From: Platerodrilus igneus
Taxonomy: Eukaryota > Arthropoda > Insecta > Coleoptera > Lycidae
Direction of reading: 5' to 3'
Assembly (NCBI GenBank): GCA_036346225.1
Contig: JARFIW010001178.1
Span: forward strand, 2,732,917 to 2,796,916
Length of the DNA stretch: 64,000 nt
Positions within the stretch are counted from its first letter, which is position 1. Each line of letters begins with the position of its first letter. This document shows, one piece after another, positions 1-12,034 of the stretch. Position numbers and translations under genes: made by a program. Below the pieces are notes generated by a model. That model was not told where the DNA came from and made no database searches. It worked only from the letters and a program-made list of their open reading frames with translations.

Positions 1-120
1 AAAGCTACCGTTCTTCTAGTTACTGCCATTGTAAATGTTTTAACAGTAGCTAATGGGAAAGTTCCCATTCGTATTTTATTGGACTGCGGATCCCAAATTA
101 GTTTCGTTACAGAGAACTGT
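1..120 (+). pseudogene. BEL/Pao retrotransposon protease domain, first piece
   Basis: Frame 1 reads continuously from base 1. After an ATVLLVTAIVNVL-like stretch it reaches DCGSQISFV, the aspartyl-protease active-site region of BEL/Pao polyproteins (normally D-S-G-S-Q; here Cys replaces Ser). The reading frame runs off the left edge, so gag lies outside the window. It is interrupted after about base 120 by a nested LINE and resumes near 671. The protease, reverse transcriptase and RNase H pieces that follow down to about 4880 belong to this same decayed element. Confidence 0.72.
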
Positions 121-665
121 GTACAAAATAATAATAATAATGTTTATTGCCCAACAACCTTAGCCACATTACAGGACATCCAACAAACACTTATAATTAT
201 TAAAACTGAGAATAATTATTAGAGTTAAAGTTAAAAAGTAACTGTTAGAAACAAATTTTTAGAGTAAACATCATTTAGGAGAAAGCTCTTCGAGAATTTT
301 TCTGTTTTCAACATTTATTTCAACATTGCCACATATTTGATTAAAATTACTACACATGTAATATGTGGGAGATTTTAACAACATATTGGTTTTACATGCG
401 ATAAAACACTCTATTATTTCTATTAATTCTACTATTATGTCTAGGAACCAAAAAATTTAGTTTATCTATAATATACGGACAGTTTATATTGGCATGCATG
501 ATCTTATAGAGAATGGTGATGCTTAAAGCAATCCTTCTGGATTCACAAGATTTTAGATGAAAGGTGCTTAACAGTGTTTCATGGTCAAAACCTCTGATGG
601 GATAGGTACCATGCATTTTGTACCATAAATACTTAAAAAATTTCCTTTGAACTCCTTCTATTAAG
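121..665 (-). mobile_element. 5'-truncated LINE 3' end nested in BEL protease
   Basis: The minus strand encodes the C-terminal tail of a non-LTR retrotransposon ORF2 (open from about 706 to 392), with VQRKFFKYLWYKMHG, a GFDHETLL stretch, SCESRRIALSI and YIIDKLNFLVPR. This pattern is typical of the region after the reverse transcriptase in Jockey/CR1-type LINEs. The 3' end lies at low coordinates and finishes in a short (AAT/ATT)n run at 128-141, a common LINE tail. The BEL protease reading resumes on the far side, so this is an insertion in the opposite orientation. I could not define a target-site duplication. Confidence 0.68.
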
Positions 666-670
666 ATCTT

Positions 671-910
671 GTGATTACTGTAAAGTTGGGCATCGGGCGA
701 AGTCACTCCTCAATGAATATTGAAGGTCTTGGTCAAACTACCACGCATAGTCAGGGAGTAGTAACTCTTAAGTTACAAACACATAATAGTAAATCTCCTT
801 CGATGGCTGTCACAGCTCAAATATTATCGACAGTTTGCAGTGACATGTCTGTGATTAATATTTCAAGTAACAATGAAACACTTTTCGCCTCCACTCGTTG
901 GATACAAGTG
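671..910 (+). pseudogene. BEL/Pao protease domain, second piece
   Basis: After the nested LINE the frame continues VKLGIGRSHSSMNIEGLG, then TTTHSQGVVTLKL and AVTAQILSTVCSDM. This is the conserved stretch that follows the BEL active site (a G-x-G motif, then alternating beta strands). Similarity fades around 900-910, where a second interruption begins. The protease ending is picked up near 2815. Confidence 0.62.
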
Positions 911-979
911 AAGCTTTATCCTTCTTTTTTTTACTTGTTCGCGGCTAAGTCTGGGAATTACCCCAAGGGTGAGCAATGA

Positions 980-2265
980 GAAAGGGCATGGGGATGGTAT
1001 AAACTCTACAATAAACTAACATAAAAAGAAAAAGGGAAATTGAGCGCCACTGTATCTATATGGATAACACAAGAAATTCAATACTCCTATGAGAAGATAC
1101 AGAAACTCATGGGATTTAAGCACCATAAAAAACTTACAACTTAATGAACTAACACATCTGGAAACCTCCGGAACATACTTACAACCTCTTCAATCTCGAT
1201 GATCCTGAAAGAAAAAGTACACAACAAATTTTCTATTAAAAAGACACTGTTTGTGCTTTTTAATAAAAACGCATACTAATAATTACGAGTGGATAATCTT
1301 GAGATTACCACACCAAAGGTATTTGAATTAAAAATGGATATCTAGAATAAATCAATTGTAACATATCCGTGTTTTTAAATTACTTCAGCATTCGTCTAAT
1401 TTCATTATTCAAAAAATTTATTTACTCTAAAATATTCTTATTAAAATTAATTATGCATGGAATAAAAAAACTTGAGTCCAAAAATGTAATTTAATATAGT
1501 TTCTTTCTTATCGTTTTTTTTTGTTAATATGGTTACAAATACAAAATAATAAATTGAATTCTGGTTTTTCTTGTAAATCTGTCTTGATATAACAAGACCT
1601 TAATTTTTAAAAATATTTCAAAACAAGATTTCTGATACCCAATGGACAGATCTGTGTATTGGTTTACATGTATTTCACATCAGTTTAATTTATTTCTTTA
1701 TAAAAAATTTAAATCAGGTGCAGCTAACTTGGATAAATAAAATTTTAAACTTATTCAAATATAATGACCTTATTAAAGATTAGACATCTGTAATGAACTT
1801 TTTAAAAAACAGGAAGTGGACTTTAGAATCACAATACTTTAAACACATGGATGTTCCTCGTGTCTTACAAAATTACCTTATTAGTACTTTATAACAATCA
1901 TATTTCACGTTGTTATTCGTGCACAAAATCTAGCATAATTAAGCAATCTTTGATTAAAATTTTATGTGAGCACTTTTAAAGTCTGACAAACATAAGAACT
2001 GAAAGAGTTGATATCTGTTCTTAATGAAGAAGTTACTCCTTGTTATCGAACAGCGATGCACATTTTCTGGATTCTGCTTACAAATTTGATGCAAAAAAGA
2101 CATCGAACAAAAGCTGTACGTTCTTAATTAACGAACGTTGCCCCAATCTCTATACATATGCATCTAATTACTTCATGCGCTAAGGAAATAAAGATATTTT
2201 ATATTAGTATTAAATTATTTGAATAATGCGGTCTCACCGTTAACAAATACCGACTCGAACCATTT
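980..2265. other. Unassigned AT-rich sequence interrupting the BEL element
   Basis: This stretch separates two parts of one BEL protease domain, so it is probably inserted DNA. It is very AT-rich, has no long reading frame and no recognised family. No terminal repeats were found by eye. Confidence 0.35.
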
Positions 2266-2526
2266 TTAAAAGGAAGCGTGGCCTAGTGCCTTGCCGGAGT
2301 CACAGGAATGAATACTCTTCTGTACCCCCAAGACGACCAGCTCTCCTGCGCCTATTTCGACACGCATATTCTGAGGCCCCACTTGTAAAAAACTCGTGAC
2401 CCCATCTGTATAAGTTGCAGTCTTGACTACATTCTCAACTACAATGGCCAGCTTGGTTATCCGTACCGTGCAAGTAAAGAACGGCTCATCCACCTTGCGC
2501 GTCACCTCGTGACCGTATTCACGCAA
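2266..2526 (-). pseudogene. Unclassified 86-residue open frame in a GC-richer island
   Basis: This minus-strand frame is visibly richer in G and C than its surroundings. It encodes an even, protein-like composition including TYTDGVTSFLQVGPQ and VEIGAGELVVLGV. I do not recognise it. A decayed retroviral-type protease is conceivable, since TDGVTSFL is reminiscent of a D-T-G-A-T-x-S-F-L active site, but that is a weak resemblance. It sits inside the insertion that splits the BEL protease. No promoter or splice evidence was seen. Confidence 0.25.
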
Positions 2527-2814
2527 GCGCTATCCTAATTTTAACAACTGAAAGAATATAATCCGCCTATGGATTAGGCAACACAAACGACTAGTTCCTT
2601 TTTAAACATGTTTTCTGAGTGTATATTGTTATTAAATATTTCTGGGTAAAGCATTTAAGCTAATTAAATGGTCATAATTTCCTGTTCCATTGTGGAATTG
2701 TTTCTTTCAGATATAACAGTATCAAATACAAGAATCCAATATCACAGACCAACTATGCGTAGATGTGATTCCTCCAAAACTAGTGCTACAGAATATATAT
2801 TCGTTACAACAATT

Positions 2815-3030
2815 GGAATCATTTACAAAATTTAAATCTTGCCAATTCTTATTTTGATTCAAAGGGATCAATTGATTTGTTGCTTGGGGCTAATATCTTC
2901 CTTCAAATATTATTAGGTCATGTCATATCAAGTCCCCAATGGTATTGGGCCATCAGCCATAAATACCATTTTCGGGTATGTGGTTATGGGTAAAGTGATT
3001 TCTAATAATGGAAATACACTAGGTGCTATT
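2815..3030 (+). pseudogene. BEL/Pao protease C-terminal end
   Basis: Across frames this reads NHLQNLNLANSYFD, then SIDLLLGANIF and GPSAINTIFGYVVMG. These are the LADPxF, IDLLLGA and T-x-FGWxVxG signatures that close the BEL protease domain. At least one frameshift lies between about 2850 and 2960. The following sequence reads LEENIKKLWELEQIP, the usual linker to the reverse transcriptase. Confidence 0.7.
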
Positions 3031-3039
3031 TCGTCGAAT

Positions 3040-3843
3040 CCATATTAGAAGAAAATATTAAAAAATTATGGGAACTGGAACAAATTCCTGCCCATAACAA
3101 GGTTGAAACCTTATGAGGAGTATATTTAGGAAACTCATTTTCGGAACTAGGATGGTAGATATGTGGTATCACTACCCTTTAAGGACAGTAGTGCACCTAT
3201 TTTTGGAGAGAGCCATTCGACAGCTCTTCGTTGTTTGTTAGCGTTAGAAAAACGTCTTTCGAAAAATTCTGAAATGAGTGTGTTATATAAGAAGACGATG
3301 TAGGATAATATTGACTCGTGTTACATGTCTTTGGTAGTTGAGCCGAGGCAGCCTAATGTTTATTATATTCCCCATCATGGAGTGTTGAAACATCATTCCA
3401 CCTCCACTCAATTGAGAGTAGTTATGAACGCTTCGTCTAAGTCGTCCAACGGCATATCGTTGAATGATACTTTGGAACCAGGTCCAAAGTTACACACAAA
3501 TATCGTGCAGGTTTTATTGAACTTTCAAAAGCATAAATACACTCTTATTTCGGATATAAAACAAATGTATCATCAGATTCTCATGCTTGAGGATCATCAG
3601 GATTTTCAAAGAATCCTTTGGAGATTTAATACAAAGGAACTTGTTCGAGAGTATTTAATGAACAGAGTAATATTTGGGGTAAGTTTGTCCCCATTTCTGG
3701 CCTTACGTACAATTAAACAATTAGCCCTGGATGAAGCGTTAGACTTTCCCAAGGCTTCGAAGGTTTTACAAACAGACATTTATGTTGATGACCTAATTTC
3801 TGGAGGTAACATCGTAAATGACACTCATCTCTTGGCCTCTTGA
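3040..3843 (+). pseudogene. BEL/Pao reverse transcriptase domain
   Basis: This continues the same element. A RYVVSLPFKDSSAP-like entry is followed by SHSTALRCLLALEKRL, an in-frame stop near 3303, and then a clean 172-residue frame from 3325. That frame carries YYIPHHGVLK, LRVVMNASSKSSNGISLND, the DIKQMYHQI catalytic motif and the intact polymerase box YVDDLISGG at about 3781-3807. The order and spacing match Pao-type reverse transcriptase. The copy has several stops and frameshifts and is not functional. Confidence 0.85.
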
Positions 3844-3849
3844 TTGATA

Positions 3850-4880
3850 TTGTTGTTGCGAAGAGGAAGTTTTGAATTAAAGAAATTTGCCGGTGATAGT
3901 CGTGCAGTGTTAGGGTTTAGAATCTCCATTATACTGTTCAATATCGTTTGATAAGGATGAACCATCCTTTATAAAAGTTTTGGGTTTGCAGTGGAGTCCT
4001 GAAACAGATTGCTTTTGTACAAGAGTTATGTGTGCCATACTAGTTTCACAAAACCAGGGATGTTATCCGAGTTACCAAGAATATTCGATCCATTAGGTTT
4101 TGTGTCTCCAGTTGTCGTATTCGTTAAGCATTTAATTCAGAAATTATGGATCTTGAGCTTAGATTGGGATCAGGAGTTGCCCGTGGAGATTGTTAATATT
4201 AGGAAAACATTCCATTCGGAATTATCGTGTTTAAAGAAACTTTCAATTCTTAGATTTTGGGGTTCGGATTGTCAAACTATTTGTGAACTGCATGGGGTTC
4301 TGCGATAGTAGCGAAATCACTTTCGCTGCAGCCATATATTTTCGAATTATCATAGATGGTAATATTAAAACCTTTTTGGTCATTATTCGTACGAGAGTTG
4401 CTCCTTCGAAGAAGCAGTCAATTCCTCGTTTAGGGCTTTGTGCCGCAGTTTTATTGGCGGACTTAAAAACATTTGTTCGAATGTTTTTGAAAATAAAATA
4501 AAATTTACTAAAATAATGGCTTGGTCTGATTCTCAAGTTGTATTGTCTTGGTTAATGTCTCCCCCATATACATGGAAAACATTTGTTGCTAATAGAGTGG
4601 CCTTAATTCAAGAACAATTGCCAAGTAATCACTGGTTTTATATTTCATCGCAAGAGAACTGCTGTGGTGGTCTGGTTCCAGTTTTCTTTTGAATTTGTCA
4701 GATAGTTGTTCTGTTCAACCTCTTTTGGAGGAAATTAAAGAGAATATTTGCCCAACGGCAGCCGTAGAGGTAGAGTGGTGTTCGACTCTCGTTGATAAAT
4801 ATTCGTCTTTGCCTAAATTACAAAGAATTTCGGATACTGTTTGGGATTTCTTAATCGGCGCTGTAAAAAGGGTGTGTTTT
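3850..4880 (+). pseudogene. BEL/Pao connection domain and RNase H
   Basis: Three overlapping frames continue the polyprotein. At 4051-4195 are ELPRIFDPLGFVSPVV and DWDQELPVE, the Peptidase_A17-type connection region. At 4300-4470 are GFCDSSEITFAAAIYF and TRVAPSKKQSIPRLGLCAA. At 4516-4660 is AWSDSQVVLSWL with WKTFVANRV, the RNase H region of BEL elements. A last piece to about 4880 reads LLNLSDSCSVQPLLEEIK. The integrase is absent, so the element is 3'-truncated here. Confidence 0.8.
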
Positions 4881-5340
4881 TAGTAATCTTTAGTTATTTT
4901 TGAGTTTCGTGGCCTTATGGGCATTATTTTCGGTTATCTTCGATATTCCCACTCGCCATTTAGAAAAGTTAGTTGTTCGTCAACGTCGTTTTGGTTAACA
5001 TGGCGATCGCAAGCACTGGTAAGTTTTATTTTCGTACTTACAATGCTTTGTCATATTAATTTAATACATTCGTCGGCGAAACAGGTCACTAGCTGATAAA
5101 ATACGTCAACAAAAGCAATAAAAATCAATAACAAAAATGCACCTGACAAACATTGGTTAACATCAAATATAATCCAAGAAAAGATATGAAACGAATCTAG
5201 AAACAAATATTTACATGCTTTGGAAGAATACGGGCTAAATATTTGAAAAACCAAAAACAGTTTATTCCTCTCAAATTTCTAATATTAGTAACAACAAATC
5301 CAAAGAAACCTGGAGGATCATAAACTCCAAAATTGATAAT
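4881..5340. other. Unassigned sequence downstream of truncated BEL element
   Basis: No coding similarity, repeat or long terminal repeat was recognised. The BEL integrase and 3' long terminal repeat that should follow are missing. Confidence 0.3.
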
Positions 5341-5344
5341 AAAC

Positions 5345-5415
5345 CAGCTACAAAACACGATAACATCTTATGAAGTCACTGATAAAGAACTACTTGCCAT
5401 AACCTACGATTTAAA
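5345..5415 (+). pseudogene. Short gypsy-type RNase H scrap
   Basis: One frame reads SYEVTDKELLAITYDLK. This is the T-x-K-E-L-L-A-I-x-Y-A-L motif that marks the RNase H domain of LTR retrotransposons. It is only about 24 codons and is directly joined to a LINE fragment. Confidence 0.5.
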
Positions 5416-5419
5416 AAAT

Positions 5420-6010
5420 AATAATGGACAGGATTTGACCAACTCACTAGCTCAATAATTAAACAGATTACCCCTGAGATTCTAACTCCTCTAAAATTAC
5501 TTACCAACAAATTCTTCTGTCATAGTGTTTTTACAAAGTACCTAAAGCTTAGTAGTAACATCTCTCTGTTTTGTAAAAAGGTGATCCTAAAGAAATAAAT
5601 AATTATCGACAAATATCAGTAATAAGTTTTTTTGAAAAATTATTTGTAACAGAATGGTATCGTTTTTTTGCAAATACAATATCATCACATTAGTCACAAC
5701 ATTGTTTTTAAAAATACAAGTGCGTTTCCAACTCATGAGTTACGTATACAATCACTTCTGCAAAATTGAGTGAACTAGAGATGAAATTGAAACTCACAAT
5801 GGAAGAGATGTTGATTATGGTAGCAAATAAATAAATTAATTCTAAATGAAAATAAAAACACTCTTATTCATTTTCGTAATAAAAGATCATCCCTGGGTAA
5901 TATCTCAACTCTTCCTAGCTTGCAACTATCCCATAATGTAAAATTGTTAGGTATCCTTGTCGATGAATATCTAGATTTGGTAAATCGTATTGATCCTATT
6001 GTTACGCATG
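5420..6010 (+). pseudogene. Decayed LINE reverse transcriptase (two pieces)
   Basis: At 5420-5660 the reading DQLTSSIIKQITPEILTPL is followed, after a frameshift, by GDPKEINNYRQISVIS, the early reverse-transcriptase motifs of Jockey/CR1-like LINEs. The central palm is missing. At 5855-5990 the reading resumes with FRNKRSSLGNISTLPSLQL and VKLLGILVDEYLDL, the segment downstream of the palm. The copy is internally deleted and full of stops. Confidence 0.6.
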
Positions 6011-6029
6011 TTATGGTATTCCGTGCGGA

Positions 6030-6335
6030 CAAGAATGAAAAACAAAAGTAAGCAAAGAAATTAGACTGCACTGAGTAATGCAACAAAAAAAGAAATCCAA
6101 AGAAGACCATGCTAGTTAAATTGTCGTGGAGTGGGGTGGGTGAATAAGAAAGAAACACCTCATTAAAATAATTTTATTTACAAACCTCTAACAAAAAACA
6201 TGATACTCAAAGAAAACCAGCTCGCGTAAAACATTTATCCACCACGTTTCCCGAAGGATTTAAAAGTACAAAATTCTATGCAAAATAATTTACTGCAAAA
6301 TTAATATAGCCTTCTTGAAGTATCTATAACTAAAT
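6030..6335. repeat. Dispersed repeat, copy 1 of 2 in window
   Basis: This region aligns by eye over about 290 bases with 51805-52085 in the same orientation. Shared blocks include CGGACAAGAA, a CTGCAC-GAGTA-GCAACAAAAAA stretch, ATTTATTTACAAACC, AAAACCA-CTC and TTATCCAC. Neither copy has a reading frame. Ends and class (SINE, MITE or LINE 3' region) could not be settled. Confidence 0.6.
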
Positions 6336-6815
6336 TGTCATTTCAATTTTAACATGTACCTACAGAAAAGAAAAAAAATAAACAAAAATCTATCGTGGTT
6401 ATACATGTAAAATATTCATTAGGAAAAATATACTTGCAAGACCCACACAGGGTGATTAAATTCTAATATGTACATAAAGCAAAAATTAAGCAATAAAATA
6501 TATAGGGGCTGTTTTTAGTCCTGAGGCTACCGGGATTTAAAATATTAATAGAAAATTATTTACTTAGTTACAGCAATAAAGGAAATCAGCTACAGGTTGA
6601 AATGCATTTTATCTGCAGGCGGTTCAGGATGATGTACTAATGTCACCTCTAAACAATAGGGTAACTCTATAAAAAAATTTATATAAACAAAATTTATAGT
6701 CAGTCGATGCGGATTTTATTATATAATTAATACTCAACCATTAACAGTTGTCCCCGTAACATTTCTGACGATTGGAGTAAAGTAAATTAATAAACAACTT
6801 CAAAGAATCGTCCTT
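6336..6815. other. No recognisable feature
   Basis: AT-rich sequence without an open frame, known motif or obvious repeat. Confidence 0.3.
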
Positions 6816-6819
6816 GATA

Positions 6820-7300
6820 ATTCTGGATAATGTGGCCTATCATTCAACTTTAGTTGAAAAGATGCCATCATTGTCATCGATTAAAGATACAATTAAACAG
6901 TGGCTAATAAATAATAAAATGTGCTGTAAATTATGTATGTTCAAATTTCACAGCTGTGACTAAGTGTCGCATAACAAAAACAAGTAGCATCAGGTGGACG
7001 AGTTGCTACAAACCTACAGACATAACATTTTGCAATTGCCACCTTATCATTGCGAATTTAATGGAATGGAGATGGTGTTGGGTATATGCTAACAAATAGT
7101 ACTACAAAAATATATTGGTTGTGATGGCTATGGCAATGACAAAGTTGTGGCAGTATGAAAAGTATCAGTGTACTGGAGATGTTTGGCAAGCTTGTATCAA
7201 TCACACAGATGCCATTATAAACAAATGATATGAAAAACCAAAAGTACTTGATATAGCTGTCGACCACCTTATAATACAAGGTGGTGAGTCCCAATCAAGC
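6820..7300 (+). pseudogene. DDE transposase C-terminal fragment (Tc1/mariner/IS630-like)
   Basis: One frame reads ILDNVAYHSTLVEKMPSL, followed by IKDTIKQWLINNKM. This is the L-D-N-A-x-Y-H-S block containing the second catalytic Asp of DDE_3-like endonucleases. About 70 bases after this stretch ends, another frame gives LPPYHCEFNGMEMV, matching the L-P-P-Y-H-C-x-L-N-P-I-E block. The third catalytic Glu is kept but the N-P-I is altered. A W-x-A-C-x-N-H stretch (DVWQACINHTDAIINK) follows. The N-terminal half is missing and frameshifts are present, so this is dead. Confidence 0.66.
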
Positions 7301-7309
7301 TGTAAAAGC

Positions 7310-8705
7310 GGAGTTAAGTTAAATAAAAGCTCTGTTTATGACTGTTTAATTCATTTTACTTTGAAAATTCTTTCTTATTTCAACTGATGTAATTTTATTC
7401 TTTTTACAACAAATTTGCAGTCAAATCTTAAGGAAGCTTTGCTGTTGTGAGTTTTAATCCCAGGCAAGTGGAAACTAATTTCTTGGGATGCTCTAAAAAC
7501 AGTCACAACACAACCTTACTTTTGCTATAAAATTTATACTGCACGCCTCTTTTTAAAATAGGATACTATTCTTAATTTTTTCGTAAATGATTATACTTTT
7601 ATTTTAAAAGCATTTACAAAAATAATTTATTTGGTGAAAATGGCATTTTATTTAAATGTCAGCAAAGCAAAGTTTAGTTTTCCTTACTAAAATTGCCAAA
7701 GTTATAATCTCGAGAAATAATAGTATATATTGCAGTTATTGCACCTTTCTATTCATATTAATAGGCATAAGTCAATTTTTGAAAATGCATTTTATTTTAA
7801 TTGAATTCATTGAACTCGTAATACATTAGATCATCGATTAAAATACAACTACCTGCGTTAAAATATCGAAATAATTTAATGCTATTTACTTAATTTTTTT
7901 AACTTAATTCATACGAATACAAGTGATGACGTAGATGTCTTCTTTCATGGTTTCTGCTATAACAATATTGTATATATAATTGGATTAATAATGTAATAAC
8001 AGTATAGGCATAGCTAATTATATAATTTGCTATTTCCTTTTAGGTAGTGTTAAATATATCAAAATCTTTATTGTACACCTTCAATTTATTAATAACTTTC
8101 GTTAATTTGAAAAATGGAGACACCAAATTAAGGTTCTTAAATAACAGGTTTTGGTACAGGAATTTTAAAAAAATTAATTTCTGACAATAGTGCAAAAGTA
8201 CTGATGATATTGTTTAATAATTTATAATTGAAGATTATTCCCAAATATGTTCTTCTGTCATGCAATTTCATAACGTTAATATTAATCTCTTGATAAATAT
8301 AATTATCTCAGGCAGGATACACTTTTGTGACTGTAAAATCTAGACAGCAACAAAACCTTTTTTTGCACTTTCTCAATCTCTGTAGAGCTGCTAGCAATAT
8401 ATGGAGTTCCATTATAGTGCATTTTGATGGCCTTCAAATCACTGATGTAATGTACATTCCCAATCATAAAAGTGAGACATTTGGATGCAGAATGTTATAT
8501 TTTTTATATAGTCATTAAAACTAAACTTGAAGGCGAGTAGTGTTTCAAGATCTCTTATTTTGAACATTTTCCAGTCCGATATTATTGATTTTATAGTCAA
8601 ATTTAATCGTATTAAGTTTTTAGAATAGGTTGTAATTTTACAATTGCTTATTGAATACTTATTTATTAAATATTAATTAATTATAAAATATTAATTGTAA
8701 TATTC
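7310..8705. other. No recognisable feature
   Basis: AT-rich sequence without a supportable gene. A 63-codon plus-strand frame at 8327-8518 has no family resemblance and is probably chance. Confidence 0.3.
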
Positions 8706-8712
8706 TAAGACA

Positions 8713-10470
8713 GATGTCGGCAACCTTTTTCGGACGGGTCCATTTTCAAAATAAAATTTTGTATGTGGGCTGCCGCACATTCAAATGTAACTTAAATAGT
8801 GTTTTTATATCATACGAGTATAAATATTATTAAAAATAAATATAGAAAAAATTTATTTTTTATTGACATGCTATAATAACAATAATGTCAGAGAACAAAA
8901 ATTTTACAATTCTTAAAAGGAAAAAAAAGAAAATACAATTCCAATTACATATGTATAAATATGTAAATATAAAATATTAAGGAAAATAGTTTATCTTTCA
9001 TTTTATTCATTCATTAAAATTCAATGCGCTTTTTGTTCTTCAATATTGTTGGATAATTCATTTAAGTCCGGTTGTGTTTGGGATACTGAGATCCTCAACA
9101 AGTTTTGTAAATTTTCATCAGTCAAACTCGTTCTATTTTGATTTTATGAAATTCATTCTTGAAAATGTTTGTTCGCATAAATAGGTGCTTGAAAAAATAC
9201 AAATCATTGCTTTTGCAAAATTTGTTAAATCGGGAAATTATTTTCTGGTAGATTTGAATAAAATGTAATTAAATTATTTTCATCAAAATTATTTTTATAT
9301 ACATTGTTTGATTCCAAATTAATTAACTCTAGTTGTAAATTGTCTGGTGCTTTTACAATATCAAATTTTAAACGATTTTCAAATATTAATATGTCCATTT
9401 CTTTTACATAAAAATCTTGAAACTGATGACGAAAATTTTCATCCAGTACTTTTAGTGACTCAATAAAAATATTCAAAGGACACTGTTTGTTGTTTTTGGT
9501 TAAAAACCATTGCAAAGTAGGAAAATGACGATAATTATTCTTTTCAAGTTGAGAAATAAACAATTTTATTTTAAGCTGGAAACTTTTGATTTCTGTAAAT
9601 AACTCGTTGATTAACTTTCCTTTGCCTTGTGTTATATTTAATTTATTGAAGCAAGTTGTAATGTCCACAAGAAAAGCTAACTCGCTTATCCATTTAAAAT
9701 TCGATAATTCTGGTATATTATTTCCTTTTTCTGTCAAAAACATTTCAATCTCGTCTATCAACTCGAAAAATCTTCTTAAAACTTTCCCACGGCCGAGTTA
9801 TCTTACTTCAGAAAAATAAATGATATCTTCATATTCTGCGCTAATTTCATTTAAGAAATTCATGAATGTTCGATGGTTCATACTGTTTTTGCGAATATAA
9901 TTGATGGACTTTACTACAATATTCATAACATTTTTCAAATTTACAACTGTTGCGCAAAGTGCATGTTGATAAATAATACATGAAGTTGTAGTGGAGGCTG
10001 TGTAATATTTAATTTTTTCAATTTTTTAATAATTGTGCCTACCAAACCAATATTGTGACTCGTCATGTTCTTTGCATCGTCAGTTGTGACATTTTGTAAT
10101 TTTTTCCACTTGAGATCATACATATTGAAAACATCTAATAGTTGCAAAAATATATCTTCACCTCTTATATTCCCATGGAGGCTTTTTAATGTAGCAAGTT
10201 CTTCTGTTACACAAAATTTTTAATCAATTCCACGGATAAAAATCAACAATTGAGCGGAGCTAGTTATATCGTTGCTTTCATCAAGTGCTAGTGAAAAATA
10301 CTCAAATTGTGAAGAATTTTGTTTTAATTTATTAAACATATTAGTTGATATATTTTCAATATGTCGTACTATAGTACGTGCAGACAAACTAATATCTTCA
10401 AATTTTTTAATTTTTGCCGGAAAAATTTCGTTAACAGAAGCCAAAATACATTTTTTAATGAACTCTCCAT
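8713..10470 (-). mobile_element. hAT transposon remnant, ZBED5/GTF2IRD2-type transposase
   Basis: The minus strand carries a broken transposase. At 10444-10220 it reads SARTIVRHIENISTNM and FEYFSLALDESNDITSSAQ. At 10147-9941 it has VTTDDAKNMTSHN. At 9761-9225 it has LAFLVDITTCFNKLN, then FQLKIKLFISQLE and HFPTLQWF. The order and motifs match the hAT subfamily domesticated in vertebrates as ZBED5/FAM200/GTF2IRD2. A terminal-repeat-like CAGATGTCGGCAACCTTTTT lies at 8713-8732, as expected for the 3' end of such hATs. The N-terminal zinc finger and 5' end are lost where an RTE fragment abuts at about 10470. Confidence 0.78.
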
Positions 10471-10790
10471 CCGTATGATGAAAATATCATGGACAGACAA
10501 AGTTAAGGAGAAAGAGGGTACTAGAAATAGTATGGAGAAAAAAATATCTGGAAAATGGTAAAAAGAAGGAGAGATATTACGCTGGGACACGTTGTAAGGC
10601 ATAAGGGAATAGTGCGAGATACATTGGGAGAAAAGGAGAGGTAGAGGTAAACCTAGATTAGGCTATTGCACATATAATGGAATATATAGGCTGTAGAAAT
10701 TTCCGAAAAATGTGTAGGTAAGCTCAGAATAAGAAACGATGAAAGTATACATCTAACCAGTTGCAGAACTGAAGTCAAGCACTAATGATA
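10470..10790 (+). mobile_element. RTE-like LINE 3' end
   Basis: The sequence reads RMMKISWTDKV, then blocks equivalent to GHVVRHKGIVRD, RGRGKPRLGYC and CGNFRKMCRLAQ across frames. It ends near an ACTGAAG...CTAATGAT tail. The same 3' end is present at 57540-57850 and 58260-58612, and antisense at 43290-43705. It is a 5'-truncated LINE insertion that cuts the hAT transposase. Confidence 0.75.
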
Positions 10791-12030
10791 AGGAACAAAT
10801 ATTTAATTGTAAGTATTTACAAGCAAAGTTTGTAACAAAGAAAAAACTTTGTAACGTTTGGTACCGTCTACTAATTGGCTGTGAAGCGCTTCCTGCACAA
10901 AATAATGGTTCAAAGGTAGTAGTACAGCGCATACATCATTGCTGGAAATTTTAAGAGAAATATGTCTAGAGCACAACCTAATCTGATATGAACTGTTTAT
11001 AAATTAATAACATATGCAAACACAACCAAAACGATAATAACAGTCATTAAGCTGCTTCTCAGTGCTATAATGAAGGGCATAAAAACGGCTAATATGATCT
11101 TTGTACAGTTACTTACGCACTAGCTTCCAGTTCAGCAACAAACAATGTTCAATACACTACAGCTCATCCGAGTATTTCCAGGGAAGTAAGCCTGAACAAA
11201 TATACAAGTACTTGAACAAATAGAAGTAAACCAATTCCAATATAAAAATCATAAAGAAAATGTATTACGGAAACGAAAAACTCCAATAAGTGTAATTGTT
11301 TATTTCAAGCCTAATCGTAATACACACTAGCTGCGCATAATGTAGGTTGTACAATATGAAAATATAGCAAACTGTCTCTTAGAAAATTTAGTAAGGTAAG
11401 TCTTTTAATTACTAGCAATAGTTCGTACAACAAAATTTTTGATATAACAAAATTACTTTTAAAGATATCAATAAAATACAAATTTGATAAGACTAAAATT
11501 ATTATAACAGCTTATATCTCTTGTTTTCAACCAGCAACCAGGCGACCGAAGAATAAAGCAACGCAACTTTTCAACCAAATGACATTTTGCACCCCAGTTA
11601 GTTAAAATATAGCAAGCAATGGAGGGAAATAGTATTATCTAACAAAAATTAACCTTACAAAGTGCCAGTCCTAATGAGGAGATTTGAGTTCAATATCTTA
11701 GATATTATTAATACAACAGCATGTTTCTAGATTAAATATATTCTATATAAACATTAAAATGTGTAATGCTATATTTAAAAATGCTACAGAATGTTTACAT
11801 TCTCAAACTGTTAACGAAAAATTAAACTTGAATAAATTTTTATATATTTTAGTAATCAAACTTTATTTTACAGCTCTTGGTGATGTCACAGTCATATACT
11901 CCAGAAATTTCTGACTATATTATAGCCCATATATTACGTTACACAATAAGTACAAAGAGTGTGGTGATAAAAATTCTAGGTAGAAATATTTAGACTAGAA
12001 GTATGTCAAAATAATCTTTCATTTATATTT
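10791..12030. other. No recognisable feature
   Basis: AT-rich sequence without a supportable gene or repeat. Confidence 0.3.
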
Positions 12031-12034
12031 TCAG

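Noticed and set aside
1..4880. Treating the BEL fragments as separate elements
   Set aside because: Protease, reverse transcriptase and RNase H pieces follow in the right order and orientation, so one element split by insertions is simpler.
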